64,000 bases of DNA from Lachnospiraceae bacterium (GTDB lineage Bacteria > Bacillota > Clostridia > Lachnospirales > Lachnospiraceae): assembly GCA_021202635.1 (NCBI GenBank), contig JAJQCQ010000074.1:1-64000 (forward strand). The letters are read 5' to 3'. The first letter of the stretch is position 1, and every line of letters starts with the position of its first letter. The notes under the pieces are model-generated. The model ran no database searches and was not told the DNA's origin. It was given only the letters and a program-made list of their open reading frames with translations. Position numbers and translations under genes: made by a program. This document shows positions 50,939-59,045 of the stretch, in pieces.

Positions 50939-52102
50939 TCACGCCAGATGAAACAGCTCCGCAAGCTTCTGCTCATTCAGCTGTGCTCCGATCACACAAA
51001 AACGGCCGGTGTAATCCGCTGCCCCGGTTCGGATTTCATATTCCTCCGGTACAAAATCAAAATGAATCCAGGTACCGTCTGTCGCAGGAAGCATTCCCTT
51101 CGCGCGAAGCACCGTGCCATAGCTCTCCTCACTTCCGAGCGCCTGAAGGATCTCCAAAACCTCATCCTTCGTATACTTGCGCGGCGTCTCCTGCCCCCAG
51201 GAAGTAAACACTTCATCTGCATGATGATGGTGATGATGATGTCCATCATGGTCATGATGATGCTCGTGGCAGCAGCATTCCTCTTCCCCATCGTGATGAT
51301 GCTCATGGTCATGGTCGTGCTCGTGGTGATGCTCGTGATCATGGTGATGCTCATGATCGTGCTCCTCGTGATCATGGTGGTGCTCATGATCGTGCTCCTC
51401 ATGATCATGGTGGTGCTCGTGATCATGCTCCTCATGGCAGCAGCATTCTTCTTCGTCCTCGTCTGCATGCGCTGCAGTCTCTGCAAGGAGCATCTGTGCA
51501 AGGACATCTGTCTCCTCCATGGCACTGAGTATCTGCGCTCCGGTCAGGTCATCCCACGGTGTGGTAATGATCGTTGCATGCGGATTCTTTTCACGAATCA
51601 TAGCCGCCGCCTCCAGCTGCTTCTCCTCAGAAAGCTTCTGCGTGCGGCTCAGGATTACTGTCGCTGCGCTCTCGATCTGATTGTTATAAAATTCGCCGAA
51701 ATTCTTCATATACATTTTGATCTTGGACGCGTCCGCTACCGTTGTCAGGGCGTTCAGCTCCAGTCCCGCTTCCTGTGCCGCTCCTTCCACAGCCTTGCGC
51801 ACATCCGAAAGCTTGCCCACGCCCGACGGCTCAATAATAATGCGATCCGGAGAAAACTGCTCCGCCACCTCTTTCAGCGCTTTGCCGAAATCTCCTACCA
51901 GAGAGCAGCAGATGCAGCCGGAATTCATCTCTGTAATATTGATCCCTGCGTCTTTCAGAAATCCCCCGTCAATACCGATCTCCCCAAATTCATTCTCAAT
52001 CAGCACGATCTTCTTTCCCGCAAATACCTCCGCAATCAGTTTTTTGATCAGCGTCGTCTTGCCAGCGCCAAGAAAACCGGAAATAATGTCTACCTTTATC
52101 AT
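50939..52102 (-). CDS. CobW/COG0523 G3E GTPase with a very His-rich metal-binding region
   Basis: Metal-chaperone GTPase of the ZNG1/YciC/YjiA group, likely for zinc or another divalent ion. The 387-residue protein has Walker A SGFLGAGKTT near residue 9, ENEFGEIGID, the metal motif GCICCSLVG, and DRIIIEPSGVG (Walker B region). Residues about 205-295 contain two CCCH blocks and around forty His in HDHEEHDHEHH-type repeats. The C-terminal CobW_C domain (LRAKGMLPATDGTWIHFDFVPEEYEIR) follows. ATG at 52102 has GAAGG six bases upstream; 52108 is also possible. A Zur box was looked for but not recognised. Paired with the G3E fusion gene downstream. Confidence 0.88.
   Translation of the reverse strand: MIKVDIISGFLGAGKTTLIKKLIAEVFAGKKIVLIENEFGEIGIDGGFLKDAGINITEMNSGCICCSLVGDFGKALKEVAEQFSPDRIIIEPSGVGKLSDVRKAVEGAAQEAGLELNALTTVADASKIKMYMKNFGEFYNNQIESAATVILSRTQKLSEEKQLEAAAMIREKNPHATIITTPWDDLTGAQILSAMEETDVLAQMLLAETAAHADEDEEECCCHEEHDHEHHHDHEEHDHEHHHDHEEHDHEHHHDHEHHHEHDHDHEHHHDGEEECCCHEHHHDHDGHHHHHHHADEVFTSWGQETPRKYTKDEVLEILQALGSEESYGTVLRAKGMLPATDGTWIHFDFVPEEYEIRTGAADYTGRFCVIGAQLNEQKLAELFHLA
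51219..51435 (-). repeat. His-codon tandem repeats, partly 33-bp units
   Basis: Between about 51348 and 51435 nearly identical 33-bp units (tcatgatcgtgctcctcgtg...) encode HDHEEHDHEHH. The rest is irregular CAT/CAC/GAT codons. The array is in frame within the G3E GTPase gene. Confidence 0.75.
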
Positions 52103-52142
52103 CTTCATCCTTCTTTCTGTCTTATCATTTTGTTGCTGTTCT

Positions 52143-52190
52143 GTTACAGTTCAGAACAGCAGGCCGCCTGCCAGGCTGTTCTGAACTGTT
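52143..52190. repeat. Family B palindromic repeat, copy 4
   Basis: GTTACAGTTCAGAACAGC and GCTGTTCTGAACTGTT with an inner GCCTGCCAGG. It lies between the glnQ-type gene terminator and the His-rich GTPase start. Confidence 0.8.
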
Positions 52191-52201
52191 TTCCCTATCA
52201 C

Positions 52202-52227
52202 AAAAAGCAGCGGCTTTTCGCGCTGCT
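52202..52227 (-). terminator. Rho-independent terminator of the amino acid ABC operon
   Basis: On the minus strand AGCAGCG and CGCTGCT pair around CGAAAAGC and are followed by TTTTTG. It is about 90 bases past the ATPase stop codon. Confidence 0.75.
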
Positions 52228-52315
52228 CTGCTATAGTACACCAAAAATAGCAAGAATGCAAGTGGTCATCCGGCGTAATTCCGTATGCATTCTGCGCAAA
52301 GACTTCCGATACAGC

Positions 52316-53092
52316 CTACTGGCGGGATGAACCGTACTGTCCAAATTTCCCAAGAAATTCACGGATGCGCGCGTGGTCGGCGTCAAACACCTCATCCGGG
52401 GAGCCTTCGAGGGCCACGACACCCTTATCCATAAAAATCACGCGGTCTGATATCTCGCGCGCAAATGCCATCTCATGAGTGACAATTACCATTGTGATAT
52501 GCGTCTCGGCAAGTGATTTGATGACCTTCAGCACTTCTCCGGTCAGCTCCGGATCCAGCGCGGATGTCGGTTCGTCAAAAAACAGAATCTTCGGATGCAG
52601 CGCAAGCGCCCGCGCAATCGCAACTCTCTGACACTGCCCGCCCGAGAGCTGGCATGGATACGCGTTCTCTTTATCCGCCAGTCCCATTTTCCGCAGAAGC
52701 TCCCGCGCCTCCGCGCAGACCTCCGCCTTCGGACGCTTCTGAATGGTAATCGGTGCATCTGTGATATTTTTTATTACAGAAAAATGCGGAAACAGGTTGA
52801 AATTCTGAAACACCAGCCCGAAACAGGCGTGTATTTTCCTCGCCTGCTCTCCTTTCGGATAGAAGCGTTTTCCGTCCTTTGCGACCCAGGCCGTCTTCTC
52901 TCCCATATAAAGGATCTCACCGCCATCAATCTGCTCCAGCATGGTCGCACAGCGCAGCAATGTCGACTTGCCGGAGCCGGACGGACCGATAATCGACAAA
53001 ATTTCCCCCTCGCTTACCGAAAGAGAAATATCATGAATGACCTCCAGGTTATCAAACTGCTTTTTGATATGATTCATTTCAAGAAGCTTCAT
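52316..53092 (-). CDS. Polar amino acid ABC transporter ATP-binding protein (GlnQ/HisP type)
   Basis: ATPase of an amino acid importer. About 258 residues: Walker [11 protein letters not shown]-loop [15 protein letters not shown], signature [16 protein letters not shown], Walker [15 protein letters not shown] and H-loop [17 protein letters not shown], all of the GlnQ family. The signature has Gln-Cys-Gln instead of the common Gln-Gln-Gln. ATG at 53092 has AAGGAG 12 bases upstream; the longer frame to 53176 is less likely. Last gene of SBP-permease-ATPase. Confidence 0.93.
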   Translation of the reverse strand: MKLLEMNHIKKQFDNLEVIHDISLSVSEGEILSIIGPSGSGKSTLLRCATMLEQIDGGEILYMGEKTAWVAKDGKRFYPKGEQARKIHACFGLVFQNFNLFPHFSVIKNITDAPITIQKRPKAEVCAEARELLRKMGLADKENAYPCQLSGGQCQRVAIARALALHPKILFFDEPTSALDPELTGEVLKVIKSLAETHITMVIVTHEMAFAREISDRVIFMDKGVVALEGSPDEVFDADHARIREFLGKFGQYGSSRQ

Positions 53093-53183
53093 AGCAAGCC
53101 GCAACTCCTTTATATCCCTGATTTGTAACTGTTCCATCCCTTCCCAGTTACAAAGCTTATCCCGCAATTTATGCAAGATGCCG

Positions 53184-53834
53184 CTACTGATAATAATTCA
53201 GCCGTTTTTCGATCTGCTCCATCACAACTGCCACGACCAGATTAAAAACATAATAGAAAACGGCCGCCACCACAAAGGGCATAAAAGTCGTCTGCGACGC
53301 CGCAATCTGTTTCGCGATCGTGAACATCTCAGCATAAGCCAGAGAAAAACTCAGCGAAGTATCCTTGACCAGCGTAATGACCTCATTCGTCACGGACGGC
53401 AGAATTCGTTTTACCACCTGCGGAAATATAATCCGGAAAAAACAGGAGATTTTCCCATACCCCAGCACCTGAGCCGCCTCATACTGTCCAACCGGCATAG
53501 ACTCAATGCCCGCCCGGTAAATCTCAGCAAAATAAGCCGCATAATTCAGGGAAAACCCAATAATAATCGCGGTAAAACGATATCCGCCGCCGATTTTCAT
53601 GCCAAACAGGTAATACGGTCCAAAATACACGACCAGAAGCTGAAGCATCAGCGGTGTCCCGCGCATCACGGATATATATATTTTTGTAATGGTACGCAGC
53701 AGACGATTTTTTGACATTCTGCCGAACGAAATCAGAAGTCCGAGCGGCAGAGAAAAAATCAGGGTCAGTGCAAAAATTCCCATCGACCGCAGCATACCGC
53801 TGCTCAACTGACTCAGCATGACTGAAAATTTCAT
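53184..53834 (-). CDS. Polar amino acid ABC transporter permease (GlnP/HisM type)
   Basis: Membrane subunit of the amino acid importer, about 216 residues with five hydrophobic helices. The family signatures are [14 protein letters not shown] (the RGTPxxxQ motif) and the EAA loop [30 protein letters not shown] preceding ATG at 53852 lies within a stem-loop that looks like a terminator, so the ATG at 53834 (MKFSVML) is preferred although its ribosome site is weak. It lies 91 bases upstream of the ATPase start. Confidence 0.9.
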   Translation of the reverse strand: MKFSVMLSQLSSGMLRSMGIFALTLIFSLPLGLLISFGRMSKNRLLRTITKIYISVMRGTPLMLQLLVVYFGPYYLFGMKIGGGYRFTAIIIGFSLNYAAYFAEIYRAGIESMPVGQYEAAQVLGYGKISCFFRIIFPQVVKRILPSVTNEVITLVKDTSLSFSLAYAEMFTIAKQIAASQTTFMPFVVAAVFYYVFNLVVAVVMEQIEKRLNYYQ

Positions 53835-53847
53835 ATTATCAATAAAA

Positions 53848-53871
53848 GGCATCCCACATTTGCAGGATGCC
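53848..53871 (-). terminator. Hairpin between the substrate-binding protein and permease genes
   Basis: GGCATCC-TGCAAATGTG-GGATGCC followed by TTTTATT on the minus strand. It lies inside the operon, so it probably terminates only part of the transcripts and keeps the binding protein in excess. Confidence 0.6.
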
Positions 53872-53908
53872 CTTATCCTCCATCTAGTCCGTGCGATCTG
53901 TCGCGATC

Positions 53909-53969
53909 ATTCCAGATCACACCCTGACCAATTCATGTTATTTCAACCACTACCGGCGTGACCAGTAAC
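53909..53969. repeat. Family A palindromic repeat, copy 3
   Basis: 61 bp bounded by ATTCCAGATCACACC and GGCGTGACCAGTAAC. It stands in the gap between binding protein and permease genes, next to the hairpin at 53848. Confidence 0.8.
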
Positions 53970-53983
53970 GTCGCAATCACATT

Positions 53984-54814
53984 TTACTCTGTCACCGCTT
54001 CTGTCTCTGTCTCCGCCTCATCCAGGATGCCTTCTCCCAGACAAACCATATCGCTCAGCTCATATTTCTCAGCGAGCTCCGCTACCGTGCCATCCTCTAC
54101 AAGCGCCAGCAGCGCTTCATTTACGGTGTCGCGCAGCTCTTCATCATCCAGACGGAAGCCAATGCCGTACTGTTCTGAATTCAGTTCTTCCTCCAGGATG
54201 ATATAGCCTTCTTTTTCCTTAATCTGATACTGTGCAACCCCAATGTCCATTGCCACCGCGTCAATGCTTCCGGCCTGCAGCTCTACAAATGCGGTATTAT
54301 AATCCGCAAACTCCTGCAGAGTGCCAAAGGTCGCCGCCAGATCTGCCTGGTCCCCATCCTCGCTCAGAAGCTCCAGCGCAGCGGACGCAGCCTGCACGCC
54401 CACGATCTTACCTGCCAGATCCTCCAGGCTGGCAATGCCGGAATCCTCCGCCACTACAATCACCTGACTGTTATCCACATACGGATAAGACCACGCGTAA
54501 TTATCCTCTCGTCCATTGATGGTAAAGCCGCTCCAGATGCAGTCGATCGAGCCGGACTCCAGCTCCAGGTCCTTAGAGTCCCAATCAATCGGAGTCTTGA
54601 TAAGCTCCCATCCTTCCAGGTCACAGACCGCCTGCGCCAGCTCCAGATCGAATCCGGTGTACTCACCGTCATCATCCATATAGCCGTACGGCGGATATTC
54701 TGCATCAAATCCTACCGTAAACGTCGTTCTCTCGTCCGCCATACTGACGGTTCCCATCGTCATGGAGACTGCCAAAGCAGCGGCCACCGCACCAGCCATC
54801 CAGTTCTTCTTCAT
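53984..54814 (-). CDS. Polar amino acid ABC transporter substrate-binding protein
   Basis: Family 3 solute-binding protein, about 276 residues. It has a Sec signal (MKKNWMAGAVAAALAVSMTM, probable cleavage after SMA) without a lipobox Cys. The mature part shows FTVGFDAEYPPYGYMDDDGEYTGFDLELA, WDSKDLELESGSIDCIWSGFTI, YVDNSQVIVV and the ELQAGSIDAVAMDIGVAQYQI segment. It ends in a Glu/Thr-rich tail (ETETEAVTE). GGAGGAG precedes the ATG at 54814. Lack of a lipid anchor in a Gram-positive binding protein is unusual. Ligand cannot be told; general family members bind glutamine, cystine, histidine or similar. Confidence 0.92.
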   Translation of the reverse strand: MKKNWMAGAVAAALAVSMTMGTVSMADERTTFTVGFDAEYPPYGYMDDDGEYTGFDLELAQAVCDLEGWELIKTPIDWDSKDLELESGSIDCIWSGFTINGREDNYAWSYPYVDNSQVIVVAEDSGIASLEDLAGKIVGVQAASAALELLSEDGDQADLAATFGTLQEFADYNTAFVELQAGSIDAVAMDIGVAQYQIKEKEGYIILEEELNSEQYGIGFRLDDEELRDTVNEALLALVEDGTVAELAEKYELSDMVCLGEGILDEAETETEAVTE

Positions 54815-54911
54815 AATATTCTCCTCCATTTCCGTTACAACTGCGTCGCTCTACCGCGCTAAATTACAGGTCAATACTAACAGATAATCCAGATGCTGTC
54901 AACAAAGATTT

Positions 54912-56798
54912 CTATTCGTTATATTCGCTGAGTGTGCTTCGATATTTCAGGATCCAGACACCAAACAGCAGCATCCATCCCAGCTGGCCGACACCGGCCG
55001 CAATGCCGGTCATTTCCAGATTCACAATACCGGAAAGGATATTGATAATACCAGTCAGTGCAAGGATCATATGGATCACCGCCACATATGCGGAAACCTT
55101 GCCGCAGCACTCTCCCGTCCGCGCATTTACGCTGACGATCCGGATGGTTGAAAGATAACAGAAAAAGTACATGACAATCGCCATCGTCACAACGATCGCG
55201 CCAACCAGCGTCGCCACCGCTATGATAAGCAGGCTCTGCGTTCCGCCGCTCCACGCCGCAATCACCAGCGTCACAGAAAGAATCAGGACAACCAGCAGCA
55301 CCGCACAGGCAGCAATCATCTCAATAATCGTCACAATCTGCATCAGCACAAAGCCGATCCCCGGCATTTTCTTTAAACTGTGTGACAGAATACAGATAAG
55401 CCAGAGACCCAGGCAAAGCAAAAGATCCGGAACCCGGATCGCCAGGTTGATCGCCAGCGCACCGTTATCCAGCTGTGCCATTGCACTCTGGAACATGCTG
55501 ACATAGCCGCTCAGCTGAGAAGGAAGATCCAGAAGATTCAGCAGCTTCGCAATCTGCCCGTAGCTCAGCTCCCTCATAAAAATCGCCGCAACCGATCCGG
55601 CCAGGAATACTGTCTGAAGAAGAGCAACCACAATCAGCAGAGGGGACGTCAATGCATCCTTTGACGCCTCGATCACTCTCCGGGCCATGCCTGAGCCCTT
55701 GCCGCCCGCATGGCCGGCCTGCCCTGAAGCCCCCCGGTTTTCCTGCGGAATCTGTGCATATGGCTGCACGGGCGGCTTCTGCTGCCCTCCTGCGGCCCGC
55801 GAAGCATTGTTCCCATTTCCCGCAGCACTCTGGCCGGCTGCCATACGTCCGTCTGACGGCCGCTGCGCTGCGCGCTGCCCCGCAGACGCCGCCGCAGTCT
55901 GTCTCCCGGCTGTATCCGGCCGTCTTCTTGGCTGAACCGGATCTCCTGGTATTTCACTCCTGTATGCCACGCTTTCTCCGGAATGCCCGCCGTGCACATC
56001 CCTGCGAATCACGCCCTGCGCACCGTCAAATTCCGCCATGGATTCCTGACCGTATATCTGCGGACCGCCCTTTGTCCTGCGCGGCCTTGCCGCTGCCTGA
56101 CGCGGTGCATTTACCTCCGCTTTTACGGAGGCTTCGGTCTCTTCCACAGCCGCCGTCTCAGGCTCCGCGGACGCTTCTCTCTCACGCTGCAGAGGAACCT
56201 CAGCCCTGTTCTCCACCGGCATCACCGCCTCATTCCTCGCAGGCGCCTCCGCTACACGCTTTGCAAATGCCTCTGCCGCACTCTGAACCGGTTCTTCCGC
56301 CACACGCTCAACAAATGTCTCCGCCTGCTTCGCGCATGCTTCCGCATGCTCCGCATATGTCTCCGCCTGCTTCGCGTACACTTCTGCCTGCTTCGCGTGT
56401 GTCTCCGCCCGTTTCGCGAATGTCTCATACATGTCCTCTGCACCTGCGTCCGTCACCGGTGCAGCCTGTGAAAGAGGCTCATCCGCCTCCCCGCTCTGAC
56501 GTGCAGAACGCGCAAAATCCTCTTCCGGGAGGACTGTCACCCCCGGCTCATCCATTTGAAGCATTTCCAGTGCGGATGCCAGCTTTGACTCCACTGCGGT
56601 GTCCGGCTGTACCATCGGCTCATCATCCTGCACCTTCGTCAGAACCTCCTTGAGCTGTTCCTCGATCCTTTCATCCGGCTTCAGGGAATCCTCCCCGCCA
56701 TTGGCCTCACCTTCCATATCTATAAATGGATTCCCACACACACTGCAGACCACACTGTCGTCATCCCCGATATTACCACACACGATACAGCGTTTCAT
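54912..56798 (-). CDS. Zinc-ribbon multi-pass membrane protein with heptad repeats
   Basis: A 628-residue protein, family not recognised. Residues 1-25 are a zinc ribbon (CIVCGN...CSVCGN). Residues 125-165 are tandem heptads (AKQAETY, AKQAEVY, AEHAEAC) predicted to form a coiled coil. A long Ala/Gln/Arg/Gly-rich disordered linker follows (about 200-385), then about five or six membrane helices, resembling DUF-type zinc-ribbon membrane proteins of Clostridia. AGGAGG precedes the ATG. It is monocistronic by spacing, between the amino acid transporter and an aminotransferase. Confidence 0.7.
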   Translation of the reverse strand: MKRCIVCGNIGDDDSVVCSVCGNPFIDMEGEANGGEDSLKPDERIEEQLKEVLTKVQDDEPMVQPDTAVESKLASALEMLQMDEPGVTVLPEEDFARSARQSGEADEPLSQAAPVTDAGAEDMYETFAKRAETHAKQAEVYAKQAETYAEHAEACAKQAETFVERVAEEPVQSAAEAFAKRVAEAPARNEAVMPVENRAEVPLQREREASAEPETAAVEETEASVKAEVNAPRQAAARPRRTKGGPQIYGQESMAEFDGAQGVIRRDVHGGHSGESVAYRSEIPGDPVQPRRRPDTAGRQTAAASAGQRAAQRPSDGRMAAGQSAAGNGNNASRAAGGQQKPPVQPYAQIPQENRGASGQAGHAGGKGSGMARRVIEASKDALTSPLLIVVALLQTVFLAGSVAAIFMRELSYGQIAKLLNLLDLPSQLSGYVSMFQSAMAQLDNGALAINLAIRVPDLLLCLGLWLICILSHSLKKMPGIGFVLMQIVTIIEMIAACAVLLVVLILSVTLVIAAWSGGTQSLLIIAVATLVGAIVVTMAIVMYFFCYLSTIRIVSVNARTGECCGKVSAYVAVIHMILALTGIINILSGIVNLEMTGIAAGVGQLGWMLLFGVWILKYRSTLSEYNE

Positions 56799-57104
56799 AC
56801 TTGTTCCGTTCCTCCTGTTCCAGCTTATCCCGGGGATCTTCTTTCACGTGCCTCCCCGCTTTTTGGCCATCCTTCTATATTATGTTTTGAGCGACAAAAG
56901 GGTTTTCCAAAGCGATTCTCGCCCACATGCGCATAAACTCTGTGTCATTATACCCCATTTACCAGACTGGAGCAAGCAAAATCATAAATTCCGCGCAAAA
57001 ACATAACAAAAACATAGCCACACCTCAGCGAAATATCCGCATTCCAGATGTGGCTACGACAAAATTATTCTATGCGTAACTGTGAAGATGTTAAACCGTT
57101 ACAG
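56799..57104. other. Intergenic region between the aminotransferase and the zinc-ribbon protein gene
   Basis: It contains the aminotransferase terminator (57013-57054) and the upstream region of the zinc-ribbon gene, with TATAAT-like AT-rich sequence (acataatataga on the minus strand near 56880) as a possible -10. No gene seen. Confidence 0.5.
57013..57054 (-). terminator. Rho-independent terminator of the aminotransferase gene
   Basis: On the minus strand GCCACATC (57047-57054) pairs with GGTGTGGC (57017-57024), followed by TATGTTTTTG and a second T run. Confidence 0.7.
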
Positions 57105-58388
57105 CTATTTTTCCAGATATTTTTCCAGGCTGACCAGCTTTACACTCAGCACAAAGATTTCCGTTGCCAGCTGCAGCTCCTCCGGTGTCGGGAACGAAGG
57201 TGCGATTCGGATATTGCTGTCCTTCGGGTCTTTTCCATATGGGTAGGTCGCACCCGCGCCGGTCATCGTCACACCGGCCTCCTTTGCCTTTGCCACAATC
57301 TTCTTCGCGCAGCCGTCCAGTGAATCAAACGAGATAAAATAACCGCCCTTCGGCTTTGTCCAGGTTCCAATCTCCAGACCGCCAAGCTCCCGCTCCAGGC
57401 CTTCCTCGACTGCCTCAAACTTTGGCCGCAGGATTGCCGCATGCTTTCTCATATGCGCATGCACGCCATCCATATTTTTGAAGAAGCGCACATGGCGCAG
57501 CTGGTTCAGCTTGTCGTGCCCGATTGTCTGATAAAACAGCGCACGCCGCGCGTCTGCCAGGTTCGCCTCCGAAGCTGCAAACGCCGCGATCCCGGATCCC
57601 GGGAAGGAGACCTTTGAAGTCGAAATAAATTTGAATACCAGATCCTCATTGCCAGCCTTCGTCGCCTCAGTCAGAAGCTCCAGAATCACATCCTGATCCT
57701 CGTCATACAAATGATGAATGGAATAAGCATTATCCCAGAAAATACGGAAATCCTTTGCCGCCGGCTTCAGATTCGCAAAGCGCAGAACCGTTTCATCCGA
57801 ATAAGAAACGCCCGTCGGATTCGAGTATTTCGGCACGCACCAGATTCCCTTAATCAGCGGATCATTCGCAACCAGCCGCTCCACCAGATCCATATCCGGG
57901 CCGGTCGGAAGCAGCGGTACATTGATCATCTCAATCCCAAAAAACTCCGTGATGCCAAAATGGCGGTCATAACCAGGCACCGGACAGAGAAACTTCACCT
58001 TTTCCAGCAATCCCCACGGCGTATGTCCGCATACACCCATTGACATTGCCCGTGCCACCGTATCGAACATCACATTCAGGCTGGAATTCCCATAAATCAG
58101 GATATTCTTTTCCGGCACCTCAGACATATCCGCAAGCAGATGCCTTGCCTCCGGGATTCCGTCCATCACGCCATAATTCCTGCAGTCCACACCGGATTCA
58201 CATCTCAGATCCGCCGTACTGCTCAGAACATCCATCATTCCGTTGGAAAGATCCAGCTGTTCTTTTGAAGGCTTTCCTCTTGACATATCCAGCTTCAGGT
58301 CCTTCGCCTTCATCTCCTGGTATCTGGCCTCTACAGCCGCTTTTTCCGCCAGAAGCTCCTCACGGGTCATCATTTTATAAGGTTTCAT
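57105..58388 (-). CDS. PLP-dependent class I aminotransferase (PF12897-like)
   Basis: Fold-type I aminotransferase, about 427 residues, of a subgroup often annotated as putative aspartate aminotransferase. Visible: LDMSRGKPSKEQLDLSNGMMD at the N-terminus, GNSSLNVMFDTVARAM (cofactor-binding), VPKYSNPTGVSYSDETV, DNAYSIHHL, and the Schiff-base Lys in FISTSKVSFPGSGIAAFAAS. The C-terminal domain has WTKPKGGYFISFDSLDG and APSFPTPEELQLA. GGAGGAG precedes the ATG at 58388. Substrate cannot be fixed. It stands alone, with a terminator downstream and a half family A repeat upstream. Confidence 0.88.
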   Translation of the reverse strand: MKPYKMMTREELLAEKAAVEARYQEMKAKDLKLDMSRGKPSKEQLDLSNGMMDVLSSTADLRCESGVDCRNYGVMDGIPEARHLLADMSEVPEKNILIYGNSSLNVMFDTVARAMSMGVCGHTPWGLLEKVKFLCPVPGYDRHFGITEFFGIEMINVPLLPTGPDMDLVERLVANDPLIKGIWCVPKYSNPTGVSYSDETVLRFANLKPAAKDFRIFWDNAYSIHHLYDEDQDVILELLTEATKAGNEDLVFKFISTSKVSFPGSGIAAFAASEANLADARRALFYQTIGHDKLNQLRHVRFFKNMDGVHAHMRKHAAILRPKFEAVEEGLERELGGLEIGTWTKPKGGYFISFDSLDGCAKKIVAKAKEAGVTMTGAGATYPYGKDPKDSNIRIAPSFPTPEELQLATEIFVLSVKLVSLEKYLEK

Positions 58389-58544
58389 AAAGTATTCTCC
58401 TCCAGTCCTGTATTCTGCGTCGCTCCGCCAGCTTATCTGTCTCTCTTGCGCGTACAAATGTCCGTGCCCAGTAAAAATTCACCTTACCTATTCTATCCCC
58501 GCCGCCCTTGTTCGTCAAGGCTTTCTTCCTGATTCCGCAATAAA

Positions 58545-58586
58545 AGTTACTGGTTAATACTGGTCACACCATGACCAGATTACCTT
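58545..58586 (+). repeat. Family A half copy
   Basis: GTTACTGGTTAATACTGGTC then ACACCATGACCAGATTACC: the left end of family A, partly doubled, without the right arm. It lies between the zincin gene stop and the aminotransferase start. Confidence 0.6.
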
Positions 58587-58978
58587 GTTTTTGTTTCTGC
58601 AGATGCGTCCTGTAACGCTCTCTCCGTATACTGCGATATCTGAATGGCATCCTCAATCTCCAGATCGCGCTCCCCGGCGAGCGATTCCAGATGATGCCGA
58701 AATTCATGAAGCAGGACCTTCCGAATCTTCTCCAGAAGCGCTTCCTCCCGCCAGGAGCCGCAGCAGCGCATAAAGGAACCATAATACAGCACAATAAACC
58801 GTCCAAGATAATAATCCCGGTGATATTCGCCCATCACAAACAGGTCGCCGTGCAGATCAGCCGGATGCAGCTGTGCCTGCGCCTTCACAAAAATCCCTCC
58901 GTTCAGTTCCCGATAAAAATCCTCCGGAAAGGTGTCCGCAATCTCATAAGCCGCTGTCTCGAATTCGTCAAATGTCAT
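58580..58978 (-). CDS. Zincin-like metallopeptidase family protein
   Basis: About 132 residues, of the short zincin family (PF06262-like) with an HExxH-type motif: VLLHEFRHHLESLAGERDLEIEDA, where His-Glu-x2-His is the presumed zinc site. The N-terminus MTFDEFETAAYEIADTFPEDF is typical. Cytoplasmic; substrate unknown. ATG at 58978 has GGATAGAGGG upstream. It is the last gene in the direction XpaC-TelA-PF06541-zincin, 67 bases after the membrane protein gene, so probably cotranscribed. The end of the upstream gene and the region before this start share a near-identical 24-base stretch (cctgcgccatcagc). Confidence 0.8.
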   Translation of the reverse strand: MTFDEFETAAYEIADTFPEDFYRELNGGIFVKAQAQLHPADLHGDLFVMGEYHRDYYLGRFIVLYYGSFMRCCGSWREEALLEKIRKVLLHEFRHHLESLAGERDLEIEDAIQISQYTERALQDASAETKTR

Positions 58979-59045
58979 AAACTGCCCTCTATCCTTTGCC
59001 TGCGCCATCAGCAGCTGCATCGGTTTCCCGCAGACGGCACATCCC

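Noticed and set aside
51219-51435. CRISPR-like repetition of 33-bp units
   Set aside because: The units are contiguous, without unique spacers, and encode His/Asp/Glu repeats in frame within a GTPase gene.
50948-52330. 460-codon plus-strand frame opposite the His-rich GTPase
   Set aside because: The Met/Val-rich runs are the reverse complement of His/Asp codons of the real gene. The opposite strand has CobW motifs and a ribosome site.
55652-56653. 333-codon Pro/Leu-rich plus-strand frame opposite the zinc-ribbon protein
   Set aside because: Antisense shadow of an Ala/Gln/Glu-rich linker; no motifs or ribosome site.
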